Below are positions 31,965 through 43,657 of a stretch of 64,000 bases of DNA, one piece after another (position 1 is the stretch's first letter; each line of letters opens with the position of its first letter). Below the pieces are notes generated by a model, which was not told the DNA's origin, made no database searches, and saw only the letters and a program-made list of their open reading frames with translations. The translations under genes were made by a program, and so were the position numbers. Source of the DNA: Platanthera guangdongensis (Eukaryota; Streptophyta; Magnoliopsida; Asparagales; Orchidaceae); assembly GCA_039583875.1 (NCBI GenBank), contig CM077167.1, forward strand, positions 145,903,010 to 145,967,009, read 5' to 3'.

Positions 31965-34256
31965 AAGAGGCTAGCTCATTTGAATTACAAGACTATTAAC
32001 AAGCTCTTTAGTCAAGAGCTAGTTAGGAATGGTCTTATTGTGAAGTGCACCAAGGAGGACATTTGTTCAGCATACCAAAAGGGAAAGCAGACCAAATACT
32101 CCTTCAAGGGCATTGGGACCAAAGACTCTGTGAGGTGTTTATACCTCTTGCATATGGACTTGTTTGGTCCTATGTCAGTTCATACTTAGTAAGAAAGTCT
32201 ACACCCTTGTTTTGGTTGATGACTATTCCAGGTTTTCTTGGGTGTTCTTTCTCAAGAAAAATAATGAAACTCTTGATATCTTCATCAAGTTTGTCAAGCA
32301 AATTCAGAATGAGTTTAACATTTCAATGGTCAAAATCAGAAGTGACCATGGAACTGAATGCTAGACTGAAAGCATGAAAATGTTCTGTGAAGAGTAAGAG
32401 ATTTACCAAGAATTTTCTTCTCCAAGAACTCCCCAGCAAAATGGGATTGTTGAGAGGAAAAATAGGACTCTCATAGAGGCTGTAAGAAAATTGTTGAGTG
32501 ATACATCTCTCCCAAAATATTTCTGGGCTGTGGCAGTGAATACTACATGTCATGTCCTCAACATGGACTCTATCACCAAGAGCCACAAGAAGACTCCCTA
32601 TGAGATCTTTAAAGGCAAAAAATCAAATCTGGGCTATCTCAGAATCTTTGGTAGTAAATGTTATGTGCTTCACAATGGGAAATCCTATGTGAATAATTTT
32701 GCTGCCAAGTCCTTTGATGGGATTTTTATTGGGTATAACAATCATAGCAAAACTTATAGGATCTACAACTTGAAAAGCCAAGTTATAGAAAAATTTGTTA
32801 ATGTAGTTTATGATGAGTCTACTATGATTAATAATGAGCTGCCAAGCTCCTCTTCTAGTACTGTAGGTATAGAACAGTTGATAAAACAGCTAACCATCAA
32901 GGAAGCAGCTCCAACTATCCAAGATAAAGTGGACACTCCAGTATAGGGACTGCAAGATACAAATAGGGTGGATGAAGATCAGCAACAAGCTGCCCCAGTA
33001 GCTGCAGCTGAAGGTAGATTGCCTCTAGCAATCAAGCATATGAGGGATCATGCAAGAAATCAAATCATTGGTGATGTCAGCCAAGGTGTAGTGACCAGGA
33101 GTAGAAGTATCAACACAGCACTATACTCATGCTTCCTGTCACAGGTTGAGCCAAAGAAGTTTAAAGAGGCCAAAACAGATAAGTTCTTGATTATTGTTAT
33201 GCAAGCAGAACTGAACCAGTTTAAGAGATGCAAGCTCTGGAAGCTGGTTCCCAGACCAATAATGTCATTGGAGTCAAGTGGATTTACACAAATAAACTTG
33301 ATGAAACTGGCATTATAATCAAGAACAAGGCAAGACTCATAGCCAAGGGGTATAGGCAAGAGGAAGGTATTGAATTTGATCAATCCTTTGCCCCTGTAGC
33401 AAGATTGGAGGCCATCAAATTATTCCTTGCATATGCTACACACAAGGGATTCAAGGTTTACCATATGGATGTGAAGTCAGCCTTCCTGAATGATGACTTA
33501 AAAGAGCAAGTCTATATTGAGCAGCCTCCAGGTTTTGTTATTCCTAACTCAACTGATTCTATTTATAGACTTATGAAGGCTCTATATGGGCTAAAGCAGG
33601 CCCCTAGAGCATGGTATGGGACTTTGTATGACTTCCTTATTGAGAACAAATTCTCAAGGGGGAAGATAGACAAGACCCTATTCCTAAGGGAATCTAAGGG
33701 TAAGATCATCCTAGTCTAAATATATGTAGATGACATTATCTTTGGATCTACTAATGATAGCCTTTGTAGAAAGTTTGTCAAACTTATGCAAAGGGAAGTT
33801 TGAGATAAGCAGTATGGGTGAACTTAAGTTCTTCTTATGTCTCCAAGTTAGACAGACTGATGATGGCTTGTCCATATCCCAGTCTAAGTTCACTAAGGAG
33901 TTAATGAAGAAGTTTGGTATGGAAAATTCCTCCACCATGAAAACTCCCATGGGGTCAAGTATGCATATAGGAAAAGATGAGATAGGAAAACCTGTTGATG
34001 AAACTTTATATAGAGGTATAATTAGCTCCCTTCTATATCTAACTACAAGTAGGCCAGACATCATGTATGCTACATGTGTTTATGCTAGGTATCATGCTTT
34101 CCCTAAAGAATCTCACTACTCTGCTGCAAAGAGAATTTTGAGGTATCTTAAGGGCACACCATATCTTGGCCTATGGTACCCTAGGAATGGGGAGTTTGAA
34201 CTAACTGGATATTTAGATGCAGATTTTACAAAATACAAAGAGGATAGGAAGAGCAC
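31965..34256 (+). pseudogene. pol of element B, part 2: integrase, RT, start of RNase H
   Basis: It continues KRLAHLNYKT directly after the D target duplication. The integrase core keeps DDYSRFSW, RSDHGTE and VERKNRT. The RT keeps MDVKSAFLN (33,466-33,492) and YVDDIIFG (33,724-33,747), but a stop at 33,717-33,719 and a frameshift near 33,790 disable it. Homology to E ends in the RNase H part after DADFTKYKEDRKS. Other stops lie at 32,188-32,190 (start of the core) and 32,944-32,946 (linker). Confidence 0.85.
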
Positions 34257-34393
34257 TCTCAACATACCAGCAGACCATTTGCTATAAATATGGGGGCATA
34301 CCTATGTATTGTTTATCTTTTTGGAGAAATAAAATTTACAATTTATTTACATCTTGGCCGTTTATTCGCTCATTTTTCACATGGTATCTGAGC
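34257..34393 (+). repeat. LTR fragment with TATA box and primer binding site of element F
   Basis: TATAAATA lies at 34,283-34,290, AATAAAAT at about 34,328-34,335 and the LTR ends TTTCACA at about 34,382. TGGTATCTGAGC (34,382-34,393) is the primer binding site, overlapping the LTR end by the final bases. The short distance from TATA to the end fits Ale-type LTRs. Confidence 0.65.
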
Positions 34394-35040
34394 GAATCGA
34401 TCCTTTGCTCCAATAAGATTGTGTTTCTTTCTGTTTGCTTCCCGCACCGGTCTCTCTTGATTTTCTTCCCGCGCTGGCTTCTCAGTTTTTCATCATCTCT
34501 CTTCTCTATTGCGGGTTCCGCATTTGGGTCATAACATCTTCCTTGTCGCTGATGTGTTGTCAATGTGAGTGTGCAGACTCTTTCTCTTCTCTCTTTCTTC
34601 TTCTTTTTTTTTGCGGCTTCTTTTTTGCTCACGCTCTTCTTTTCCTGTTTGTGCGGCTTCTTTGTTATTGTCTTTCTTCACCTTCTCCTCTTCTTTGTTT
34701 CTTCTAGTTGTAACTTATCTTGTCGCTGCGGCTTCTCTAACTGCTGCGGGCACCACATCTTGGTCGCGACTTCTTCTCTTGTCGTTGGTATGTTATCACT
34801 GTAACCATGTAGTCCTCCCATGTGGTTTGTTCGCTCCTTGGCCACTGCGACTTCACTTCTGCATGGTCTCATCTTGGTTTGCCCTTTTCCTGGTGTTCGG
34901 TTCTCCCCGGCTTCTCTTCAAACTGTGTGGTTTGAGTCTCTGCCAGTCTCTTTCTCTTGGTCGTTGGATCTCTACGACTTTTTTGTCGTCCTGTTAGGTT
35001 TGGCTTCTCTCCTTCTTGGTTGCGTGGTTTCTTTGTTCCT
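34394..35040. other. Pyrimidine-rich leader of element F
   Basis: The plus strand is rich in CT, with recurring TGCGGCTTCTT-like stretches. Open frames here are leucine/phenylalanine/serine-rich translations of this composition and show no gag pattern. A deleted or never-present gag is inferred. Confidence 0.5.
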
Positions 35041-37655
35041 TTTGAGATGGTTTCTCTTCTATCCTCTATACCTCGTGATCTTGTGGACTCCTCTGATAAG
35101 TGGCTTATTGGCTCCAGTGCCACTTGTCACATGACTGGAAACTCTCGCTTCTTCTCCTCTTTTACTAACCAGAACAGGCTGTCTCCTATTGTTATTGCAG
35201 ATGAGACTTCTACTCCTTTACATGGTGTTGGTACTGTACATCTCTCTCTGACTTTGCTGCTTATGAACACTCTCTATGTCTCCACTTTCCCGTGTAATTT
35301 ACTCTTTGTTCATGCTCTCTGCACTCAGTTAAATTGTACGGTTACTTTTACTGGCACCACTTGCTCTTTCTCTGACTCTGTCTCCAAAGCTACATTTGCT
35401 ACTGGGACTACAAGTGGTGGCCTTTTCTTTCTTGACCACGACATTGCTCTTTCTGCTTCTTCATCTCTTCAGCAATGGCATCACCGTCTTGGCTATCCTC
35501 CTTCCCACCTCATTCATCAACTTTTCCTAGAACTCTCTTCAGAGGATTTTCCTTTGAATTGTGAAGCCTGTCAGTCTGGTAAACATCATCGCTCTCCTTT
35601 CCCAGCTCGGACGGGATGTAGTTCTTCGCGTCCCTTTGAACTAGTTCATTCTAACATCTGGATCATTCTCCTACTGCCATTATTGATAGCGGAAGCTTAT
35701 ACTTTTTTATGTTTATTGATGATTTCTCTAAGTGCACTTGGCTGTATCTCTTGAATGAACGTTCTGAGCTATACTTTGTGTTTATTATTTTTTATAATGA
35801 GATCTCCACATAGTTTTATATGCCAATTCAGGTTCTTCGTACTGATAATGCCAAAGAATATGTCAGCCGACAATTCTCTAATTTTTATGAGATTCCTGTC
35901 TTAATTCATCAAACTACTTGTCCATATACCTCTCAACAGAATGGTGTTGCTGAACACAAGAATCGTCATCTCCTTGATGTTGCTCGTAACCTTTGTTTAC
36001 AAATGATTGTTTCTCGGTCTTATTGGGGTCATGTTTTTCTCCTTTCTTTCTATCTCATCAACCATATTCCCTCGTCTGTTCTTCAAGGCAAGACTCTATT
36101 TTATATTTTATATCTGAGGCTGAGCCATTCCCATTACCTCGTAAGATTTTTGGCTGTACATTATTTGTTCACATACCTTCTCATAGTCGTGACAAACTTT
36201 CTCCCCATTCTGTTAAATTCATATTACTTGGTTATTGTCCGACTCATAAGGATTATCGCTGTTATGATACTATTTTGCGCAAATAGTATGTTTCAGGTGA
36301 TGTTATGTTCTTTGAAGATACACCATATTTTTTCTCCTACTTCTTCTCTCTTGACCTCTGATACTTCTTCTTCCCTGCCTATTATCTCGACACCTCTATC
36401 GGAGCCAGTTCTTTCCACATCTTCTCTTGTTGCCCCATCTCTTTCTCAGGAGACTGATGTGTTGACCTTGAATCTATATGTGTCTGTTCAAGGGCTTCTT
36501 CTTTCTTCTAACAGTGCATTGCCTCCTCCGGCCGGCAGTGACCTTGATCTTCCCATTGCCCTATGGAAGGATGTTGGACAATGTACTAAGCATCATATTG
36601 ATGTTGTTGTTTCATATGCTCAACATTCCCTAGTTGGTAAGCATTTTTCTCTTGTTATCTCTTATATTGTCATGTCAACAACGTATCAAGAGGCTCTTGC
36701 TATTCCTCAGTGGAAAGCTGCTATGGATGAAGAAATGAACATGTTAACTGAGAGAGGTACTTGGACTTTGGTACCCCCACCTACGAGCATTGATGTGGTT
36801 CGATGTAGGTGGGTCTTTGTGGTTAAATATATTCTAGATAGATCTGTTGATCACTATAAGGAAGGTCCATTGCCAAAAGGTTTACTCAGATATATGGGGG
36901 TAGATTTCTTTGATACTTTCTCTCCTATTGCACGCATCAACACTATACGTGTTCTCTTCTCTGTAGCTGTTAATCGAGACTGGGAGATGTCTCAGTTAGA
37001 TGTGAATAATGCTTTCCTCTATGGAGATTTGTAAGAGGTGGTTTACATGAAGCAACCTCCACGGTATGTTGCTCATGGGGAATCACAGGTGTGAAAGCTT
37101 CGGAAGGCAATTTATGGCTTAAAGCAGAGTCCACGAGATTGGTTTGACAAGTTTAGTGGAATTATGTCCCTTATTATTTTCAATCGAAGCTATGTTGATC
37201 ACTCTCTATTTATACGCAAGATTACTAAAGGTCAAGTGGTTCTTGCTGTCTATGTTGATGATATTCTGCTAACTGATGATGATAAAGACGTCATTGATTT
37301 AGCCAAACGACATCTTCAACAATATTTTGTTACTAAGGAGATGGGAACTCCGAAGTACATTCTGGGAATTGAGATTTCACGAAAGAGGAACTCGGTGGTT
37401 CTTTCACTGCGAAAGTAAGCGCTAGATCTCTTAAAGGAGATCGATCTTCTTGGCACGAAACCTGCTCGTTGTCGGATGACGGTTGGAGATGATAAGGGGT
37501 GGACTCAAGATTCTCCTCTTCTTCCATATTTCACTGTGCACAGATGACTTGTAGGCAGACTCATCTATCTGACTGTTACTAGACCATATATTTGTTATGT
37601 AGTTGGGAAGGTCAGACAGTTTATGCAGAAGCCTAGAGAGTATCATCTTCGGTCT
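35041..37655 (+). pseudogene. pol of element F: protease, integrase, reverse transcriptase
   Basis: The protease site reads WLIGSSATCHMTG (about 35,102-35,140) instead of WxxDSGAxxHMTG, so the catalytic aspartate is glycine. The pre-integrase HHRLGYPPSHL and CxxC (CEACQSGK) follow. The integrase keeps FIDDFS (in another frame near 35,714), LRTDNAKEY and AEHKNRH. The RT keeps LDVNNAFLYGDL (36,997-37,032) and YVDDILL (37,252-37,272). Stops and frame changes occur near 35,640-35,760, 36,110-36,130, 37,032 and 37,416. The segment ends in the RT-RNase H linker at the G insertion. Confidence 0.8.
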
Positions 37656-38570
37656 TGTAACAACTCCATCCGTTCATATAGCATATAATAGTAGGTCTGG
37701 CCGGGGCCCCACACCATATGCCATAAAATAGGCGGCGAGCTTATAGGTTAATACCAATACACAATCGCACCCTAACTCAGAGCATTCTAGCGGAAGAATT
37801 TAACAATAATATTGAACCCCACCCATGAATGTCCACTAACTACATTTATATATAAACTCTCGAAGGAATGTACATCAAATACAATGTCGTTTGGCCTTAT
37901 GGCCTTACAGTTACTCTTTACAAGTGTGGATTCCAAACATCGGCGCGCAGGCCGGCCACACATGAACAAAACACAACATTCTTTTCTTAGCCTTCAAGGG
38001 CTAGCGGCAGCAGCAGAAGCAGCACGGACTTCAGCCCTTAGATTTCCCGCTCGGCTCTCCAACACCTGCATAGGGATAGCCCACCAAGCGGTGGCAAACA
38101 AGACAACGGTCAGCATTCAGCTGACCAATTTATAACGACCCAACCCCTTTCCCGGGGCAGTGGTATTCCTTCCCTGCAGGCATATCAATTCATAGACAGA
38201 TATATCACACATTGTGCTCTCATACACAAACAATACATCATAACCATCAGCCACGCGGCCTGACGATCCGTGCACTCAGGGCACATTCTTGGTGCGTTGG
38301 AAAACCTGGGCCAACGGCACCGTTGACGTTCCGAAACCCAAAGATATTTAGCATTTAGTATTAACGGCGGGCAGGCCTAAGACTCTCATTATGCGCTCCA
38401 TTTGACCACACTTTCAGGTCTCCAAGTCGGACGGACATAACGCAGGTACGGATCAGCCACCAACGGTTGCTCAAGTCGTCTTCTCATCACGAATACTAAC
38501 GTACTCGAGGCCAAATCTAAGGCATGGGTCGGTTTCACCTTTCCTTTTCGGCACGAAGCCTTTTTAAGAG

Positions 38571-38722
38571 CTCACAGCTCACAATAGTCATACTGTCCAC
38601 CAAGGACTGGCTTCACAATAGCCACAATGTCCACTAAGGACTGGCTTCACAATAGCCACAATGTCCACCAAGGACTGGATTCACAATAGCCACAATGTCC
38701 ACCAAGGACTGACTTCACAATC
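38571..38722. repeat. 34-bp tandem repeat in the G LTR
   Basis: About four and a half copies of a unit with GGACTGGCTTCACAATAGCC and ACAATGTCCACCAA repeat head to tail. This expansion is not seen in S, P or Q. Confidence 0.85.
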
Positions 38723-39484
38723 AAAAAGGGGAGTTCATGATAGCGTCCTTCGCGCTCGCTTAGTGGGTTCAACAGAAACTCTCTTTCTGCACCCAACTCC
38801 TCCCAAACCATGCAGCTTCCTGCAGTGCCAGAAAACTGGTCTTGCCATAGCACACAACACAAGCATCATAAGGGTATTTTCCTGGACTACCACTCCAGTA
38901 CTTCCTGCTACTGCCTTTCACAGGTAAAACCCATCGACTCCACAAACCACACATTTAGCCGCGGAGTCTTCTCCGGTGTGCAAATGAAACATTACCAATC
39001 CAGACGAACCTGTCCAGATGGGCTTCACACAACATGCCTATTCCGTACTACACATTTCCAGATCTATATGCAAGATTATTGGGGATTTCAAGAATCAACC
39101 AAAGGGAAATCCCTTCGCATTCCACCCTCTGGTGGGGGAAATCCATGCACATACCAAAAAGAAGGACTTCACATGTCCCAGAAGGAAGATCGTTACCCTT
39201 GACGACCTCTTTGGAACCATGGAAATCTAGCCAGTTGGATAGCACCGCAGCGGCCTTGCCTCCACAAATCTGGCCTCGGATCTCGATTCGGAACTCGGAA
39301 GCTCCACCGGCGGACGGATCCTCTCTCCTCCTCCTCCTTGCTCTCCCTTCTCACTATCTCTTGTGGCCACGGTAAAGTGAGAACCTCTCTCTCAACTCCT
39401 GGCTTTAATACAACAGGGAGAAGCCTGGGCCATTAGATCCCAGATGAAGGAAATGAACGGCTACAAATTTCCCTAAACTCTCCA

Positions 39485-40010
39485 AATTTGGGTTGAACAA
39501 GGCCTGTGACACTACCGTGTCACATGCTGTGTACCTTAAGCGGCACACAACCGACTTAACCCGAACATGACACGGCCATGTGACACGCCCGTGTCACAGG
39601 CCGTGTGCCCTGACACGGCTTCAGACATGCCCGTGTCTATCCCATGTTCACCAAGCCTCACACGTCTAGACACATCCAGAGAAGGACACGGCCATGTGAC
39701 ACGCCCGTGTCATAGGCCGTTTGCCTAACTCGACTCCCCTGGCCAAATCCAGAGAAGGACACGGCCATGTGACATGCCAGTGTCACAGGTCGTGTTTCCC
39801 ACTCGAGGATCATCGAGTGTATTTACTCGAGTGGAGTTAATCAAACCAGAGGAGGACATGGCCTCGGACACACCCGTGTCGTAGGTCGTGTTCCATCTCG
39901 AGAACTCGTCGAGTGCATTTTGTCGAGCACTCGACAGGCTGCTCAACCATACAGAGCAGTATACGGCTTAGGACATGCCCGTGTCCCAGGCCGTGTTGCC
40001 CATCATTAGC
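39485..40010. repeat. Hairpin array in the G LTR
   Basis: About six to seven units centre on GACACGCCCGTGTC or variants, with arms ACACGGCC and GGCCGTGT. The array mirrors that of S and P. Segments with CTCGA/TCGAG lie between the units. Confidence 0.8.
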
Positions 40011-40036
40011 TCAATTTTGGGATTTGGGGTGTTACA

Positions 40037-40048
40037 ACCCTCCCCTCC
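40037..40048 (-). promoter_or_regulatory. Polypurine tract of element G
   Basis: On the minus strand GGAGGGGAGGGT directly precedes the 3' LTR, as expected for the plus-strand primer. Confidence 0.8.
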
Positions 40049-40129
40049 TTACAAGAAATTTCGTCCTGAAATTTACAAACAGTAAGGAAACAAAAAGCAA
40101 GATGTTATAACTCAAAAATGTATGTTACA

Positions 40130-41946
40130 ACAAGAGATGCACTGTACAACAGTTAAACAAACAGCTTGGGAAATTCAGCTCGTATGGTTTGCTCTCGCTC
40201 CCATGTTAGCTCCTCACGGCCACAGTTGTCTCATTGGACCTTGACCATTCTGATTATCTTGTTCCGCAACTGTTTATCGGCTCTATCCTCGATCCGAATG
40301 GGCCTAACCTTCATCGTTAGCCCATAGTCAACTGGCACACGATCGTGTTCTCAATCACTTGAGCTGGATCTTTGACTGCTTTTCGAAGCACATATGTGAA
40401 ACACATCATGTAATCCACTCAATTCTGCCGAAAGAGCTAGCCGATAGGCAGCTTTCCCAACTCGCTCCACTACTTCAAACGGACCAAGATATCTCGGACT
40501 TAACTTTTTCAGACGCCGAATCCTGGACATGCCTTTGAAGGGTTTAATCTTCAAATATATCCAATCGCCCACCGCGAACTCCACATTCCGATGCTTAGCG
40601 TTGTAGTATTTTGCTTTTCGATCCTGGGCTATCAGTAGCCTCTCTCGAATAGAGTGGATTGTCGAGTTAGCTTCATCGACTTCTTTACACTTATATAGTT
40701 TGGATTCGCCTGCTTCTACCCAAGCTAATGGTGTACGACACTTACGACCATACAAAGCTTCAAACGGTGTCATACAGATGCTCGCTTGGTAACTATTGTT
40801 ATAGGCAGACTCCACCATATAGAGATGATCTTCCCATCTCTTACCAAAATCTAGGGTGCATATTCGGAGCATATCCTCCATTGTTCTATTAGTCCTCTCA
40901 GTCTGGTTATCCGTTTGGGGATGAAAGGCCATACTGAACGTTAACTTCGTTCCCAACAATTGATGGATTAGCCTCCAATCATTTGATGTGAATCGCCCAT
41001 CACGGTCACTTACGATGCTATGAGGAACACCGTGCAATCGTACAATCTGCTCCACATAGAGTTTTGCCAATCTTTCCACTGAATCATCCCACTTGTTCGG
41101 AAGGAAGTGAGCCACTTTAGTCAACCAGTCTACAATCACCAAGATTGAATCATTCCTGCGCTGAGACCTCGGCAACCCGTGCATGAAATCCATTGAAATA
41201 TCATCAAACTTCCATTCCGGAATAGGTAACGACTTCAAGAAACCTCCAAGTTTCTGGCATTCCGCTTTTACCAAAGCACAAGTTTGACATTTAGCCACTT
41301 AATGAGCTATGTCTTTCTTTAGTCCTGGCGACCAGAATAACCTTTTCATGTCCTTGAACATCTTTGTGCTCCCAGGGTGAATTGAGTATTTGGTAAAGTG
41401 AGCTTCATACATCAATTCTTCTCTCAACTTACCCATACTCGGGACGCACAAACGACCCTCTTTTTGTAAAAGACCGTCATCCCAGGAGAATTGGCCATCT
41501 AGCCCATCCTTTGCATACCATTGGAGACTTTCATCTAGCTACGTTGCTCATCGAACCCTGTCTGCAAGGTCATATTGTACCTCCGTCCAGTTTAACCATG
41601 CATCGGCTGTGGAATTCTTGTCAACACAAGAAATCTCTAACTCTTCCAACTCCTGGATCAGACGCTCATCATGCATCTGCAACCAATTTGCCCTTGATGA
41701 AGTCCTATAACTCAAGGCATCAGCGACCACGTTTCCCTTCCCGGGAGCATAATGAATATCAAAGGTGTAGTCCCCAAGGAACTCCATCCACCTTCGTTGT
41801 CGCATATTAAGATTCTTCTGATCCAACAAGTACTTTAGGCTTTTATGGTCCGTAAAGATATCCACTTTTACGCCATATAGTTTTACGCCATATAGATAAT
41901 GCCGCCACAATTTAAGCTCAAAGATCACCGCCGCCAACTCCAAGTC
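40130..41946 (-). pseudogene. RNase H tail, integrase and chromodomain-like end of element G
   Basis: On the minus strand 41,946-41,548 continues RNase H ([26 protein letters not shown]). A zinc-binding segment ends KCQTC near 41,285. The integrase core (40,351-41,298) keeps DFMHGLP, VSDRDGRF and TERTNRT, the three catalytic residues. A C-terminal GPFEVVERVGKAAYRL and HDVFHIC block follows. After a frame change near 40,385 the tail reads VRPIRIEDRADKQLRNKI and ELTWERE, like the chromodomain-type tail of Tekay elements, with one stop near 40,235. Such tails can guide integration to heterochromatin. Another stop lies near 41,299. Confidence 0.85.
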
Positions 41947-42090
41947 TGTTGGGTACATTGGAATATATGTACCTGATTTGAAGAAGCCTCACCCCACTCA
42001 ATGATATACATCAAGATGTATTTGATGTATTTTGAGTTACCATGTGCAGGTAAGTAATTGCAGGGAAAGCTTAAAAGTTTCTAAGTGCAT

Positions 42091-42925
42091 GTGTCGACAC
42101 CTAGAAGAAAAGTGTCGACACTTAAGAAGACTTGTGTCGACACTTGGAGTCATTGTGTCGACACCAGGAATGCAGAGTCGACACCAGAGGAAAAGTGTCG
42201 ACACATACAGGCAGTGTCGACACTCAGTGAATAATTGTCTAAAGAATCTGTGTCGACACTTAGAAGCAGTGTCGACACCCAGAGGAACTTCGTCGACATC
42301 AAAAGTGTCGACACTAGGAGGCTGTGTCGACACTCAGAAAACTTCAACAAAGTCTAAGTACAAGTGTCGACACAAAGGAGATGTGTCGACACTCAGCCAA
42401 AATCTCAACACATGAAGAATGTGTCGACACAAAGGAGATGTGTCGACACTCAGCCAAAATCTCAACACATGAAGAATGTGTCGACACAAAGGAGATGTGT
42501 CGACACTCAGCAAAAGCTTCAACACAAAGGAGATGTGTCGACACTCAGCCAAAGTCTCAACACATGGAGAATGTGTCGACACAAAGGAGATATGTCGACA
42601 CTCAGCAAAAGCTTCAACACAGAAGGCATGTGTCGACACAAAGAAGATATGTCGACACTTAGCAAGTATCAACACAAGAAGATGTGTCGACACAAAGGAG
42701 TTGTGTCGACACTTAGCAGAAATCAACTAAGTATTGAACACAAGGACTTGTGTCGACACACATGATCAGTGTCGACACATTCTGAAGAAGCTGTGTCGAG
42801 AAGCAGATTCTACAACACAAGGAGTTGTGTTGATACCATGAAGGCTAGTGTCGACACTTAGTCTACTTGTGTCGACACTTGGTCTATCAGTGTCGACACT
42901 TAAAGACTGACTGTCTCGACACTTT
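42091..42925. promoter_or_regulatory. GTGTCGACAC palindrome array in U3 of the E 5' LTR
   Basis: I count about 26 exact copies of GTGTCGACAC plus variants within about 830 bp. Between 42,364 and 42,660 the motif is embedded in a higher-order repeat of about 57 bp with AAAGGAGAT and CTCAGCCAAA. Each copy contains the CpG-bearing hexamer GTCGAC. The array ends about 130 bp before the TATA box. Confidence 0.95.
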
Positions 42926-43055
42926 CAAACAGTTACAGAAAATTCAAGAAGTGACTGGATGACTTGATAGCTGCCATTCCAGCCGGTCTACTACAACTAT
43001 CAGAGCTGTCAGAATGTGTTAGGAACTGGATCAGCCGGTCACCATGAAGAAAGTC

Positions 43056-43063
43056 TATATAAA
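43056..43063 (+). promoter_or_regulatory. TATA box of the E 5' LTR
   Basis: TATATAAA within GTCTATATAAAGGC. The second LTR has it at 53,876-53,883. Confidence 0.75.
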
Positions 43064-43425
43064 GGCTTATACCTTCAACAGATGATATGAGTTGGGAAAG
43101 TAATTCATTGAAGAACAATACAACTAGAAGAAGACCTTCAAGTGAAGATCTAAGAAGTTTGAGAGAGAGCTCCTTCTAAGAAGACAGCTGTTGAACCAGG
43201 CTGTGAATAAAGTTTCAGATTGAGTTCTGATTCTTAAGTTAGCAGTGATTGAAGATCAGCTGCATAGAGACTCAACCCTACTGTGTTCTAAATTCAAGAA
43301 TCTTTGAAGGAAGAAATGGAGGTTGATCTCAGCAATGTTCTTCCAAGAACTCATCAAGAAACCTATCAACTCTTCTCTCTCTTTCTGAGTTGTGGGTATA
43401 TACTTTGTAATTTTAATTTCTTGTA

Positions 43426-43657
43426 GGATCCTAAGGGATCTGAGTTGTAAGCCTGAAATTATAAAGGCTGAGTGGTAGGTCCTGTGTGCCTGAGTGTAGG
43501 AGATACTTTTCTCTGAGTATAGGCCTTGTTGAAGGCTGAGTGTAGGTCTTTGTGAAGACTGAGTGGTTGGGCTATTGTGCCTGAGTTGTAAGAGTGGGAT
43601 CACTCTGAGCTGTAGGAACCTACTTGGGGTTCTGAGTGTAAGATCTGAGGATCTGAG
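43426..43657 (+). repeat. Mini-hairpin array in R/U5 of the E 5' LTR, about ten units
   Basis: Units in order show paired arms GGATCC/GGATCT, AGCCT/AGGCT, a weak AGG/CCT, GGAGA/TCTCT, GGCCTT/AAGGCT, GGTCTT/AAGACT, GGGC/GCCT, AGAGTG/CACTCT, GGAACC/GGTTCT and AGATC/GATCT. Linkers are CTGAGTGTAGG or close variants. G.U pairing at the stem base follows from the fixed linker. The array is downstream of the TATA box and so probably in the RNA leader. Confidence 0.9.

Larger units (their letters stand above)
12482..34256 (+). mobile_element. Element B: Sirevirus-like copia element, 3' part missing
   Basis: It starts with TGTTGGTCCATTG, close to the TGTTGGGTACATTG start of the D and E LTRs. It has a 3.3-kb LTR, primer binding site, gag and pol. 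Element D entered its integrase (18,925-31,959). Homology to E pol ends at about 34,256 within RNase H, where F begins. The third frame and 3' LTR are not in the window. Proteins match D and E in order and sequence but are more decayed, so B is an older relative. Left flank is AAGGG (12,477-12,481). Confidence 0.85.
34257..37655 (+). mobile_element. Element F: Ale-like copia element, truncated, without gag
   Basis: It comprises a short LTR fragment, a primer binding site, a pyrimidine-rich leader, then protease, integrase and RT. The 5' LTR is cut at the B junction and G entered at 37,656, so both ends are missing. The short LTR and RT motifs (LDVNNAFLYGDL, YVDDILL) suggest the Ale lineage. 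I could not recognise any gag between 34,394 and 35,040. Confidence 0.75.
37656..40036 (-). repeat. 3' LTR of element G
   Basis: 2,381 bp starting TGTAACA and ending TGTTACA on the plus strand. It matches S, P and Q. It contains a 34-bp tandem repeat (38,571-38,722) and the hairpin array (about 39,485-40,010). The apparent reading frames inside are not genes. Confidence 0.95.

Noticed and set aside
34435..35134. Overlapping leucine/phenylalanine-rich frames that resemble membrane proteins
   Set aside because: They come from CT-rich leader sequence of element F, shift between frames and show no family pattern.
42032..42765. Open frames rich in VDT, CRH and STL repeats over the palindrome arrays (also 20,143-20,869, 31,141-31,867 and 52,853-53,584)
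   Set aside because: They are six-frame translations of GTGTCGACAC, open on both strands at once. There is no independent coding signal.
42091..42925. CRISPR-like array of palindromic repeats
   Set aside because: The repeat is 10 bp with related, uneven spacers. The context is a plant LTR and there are no cas genes.
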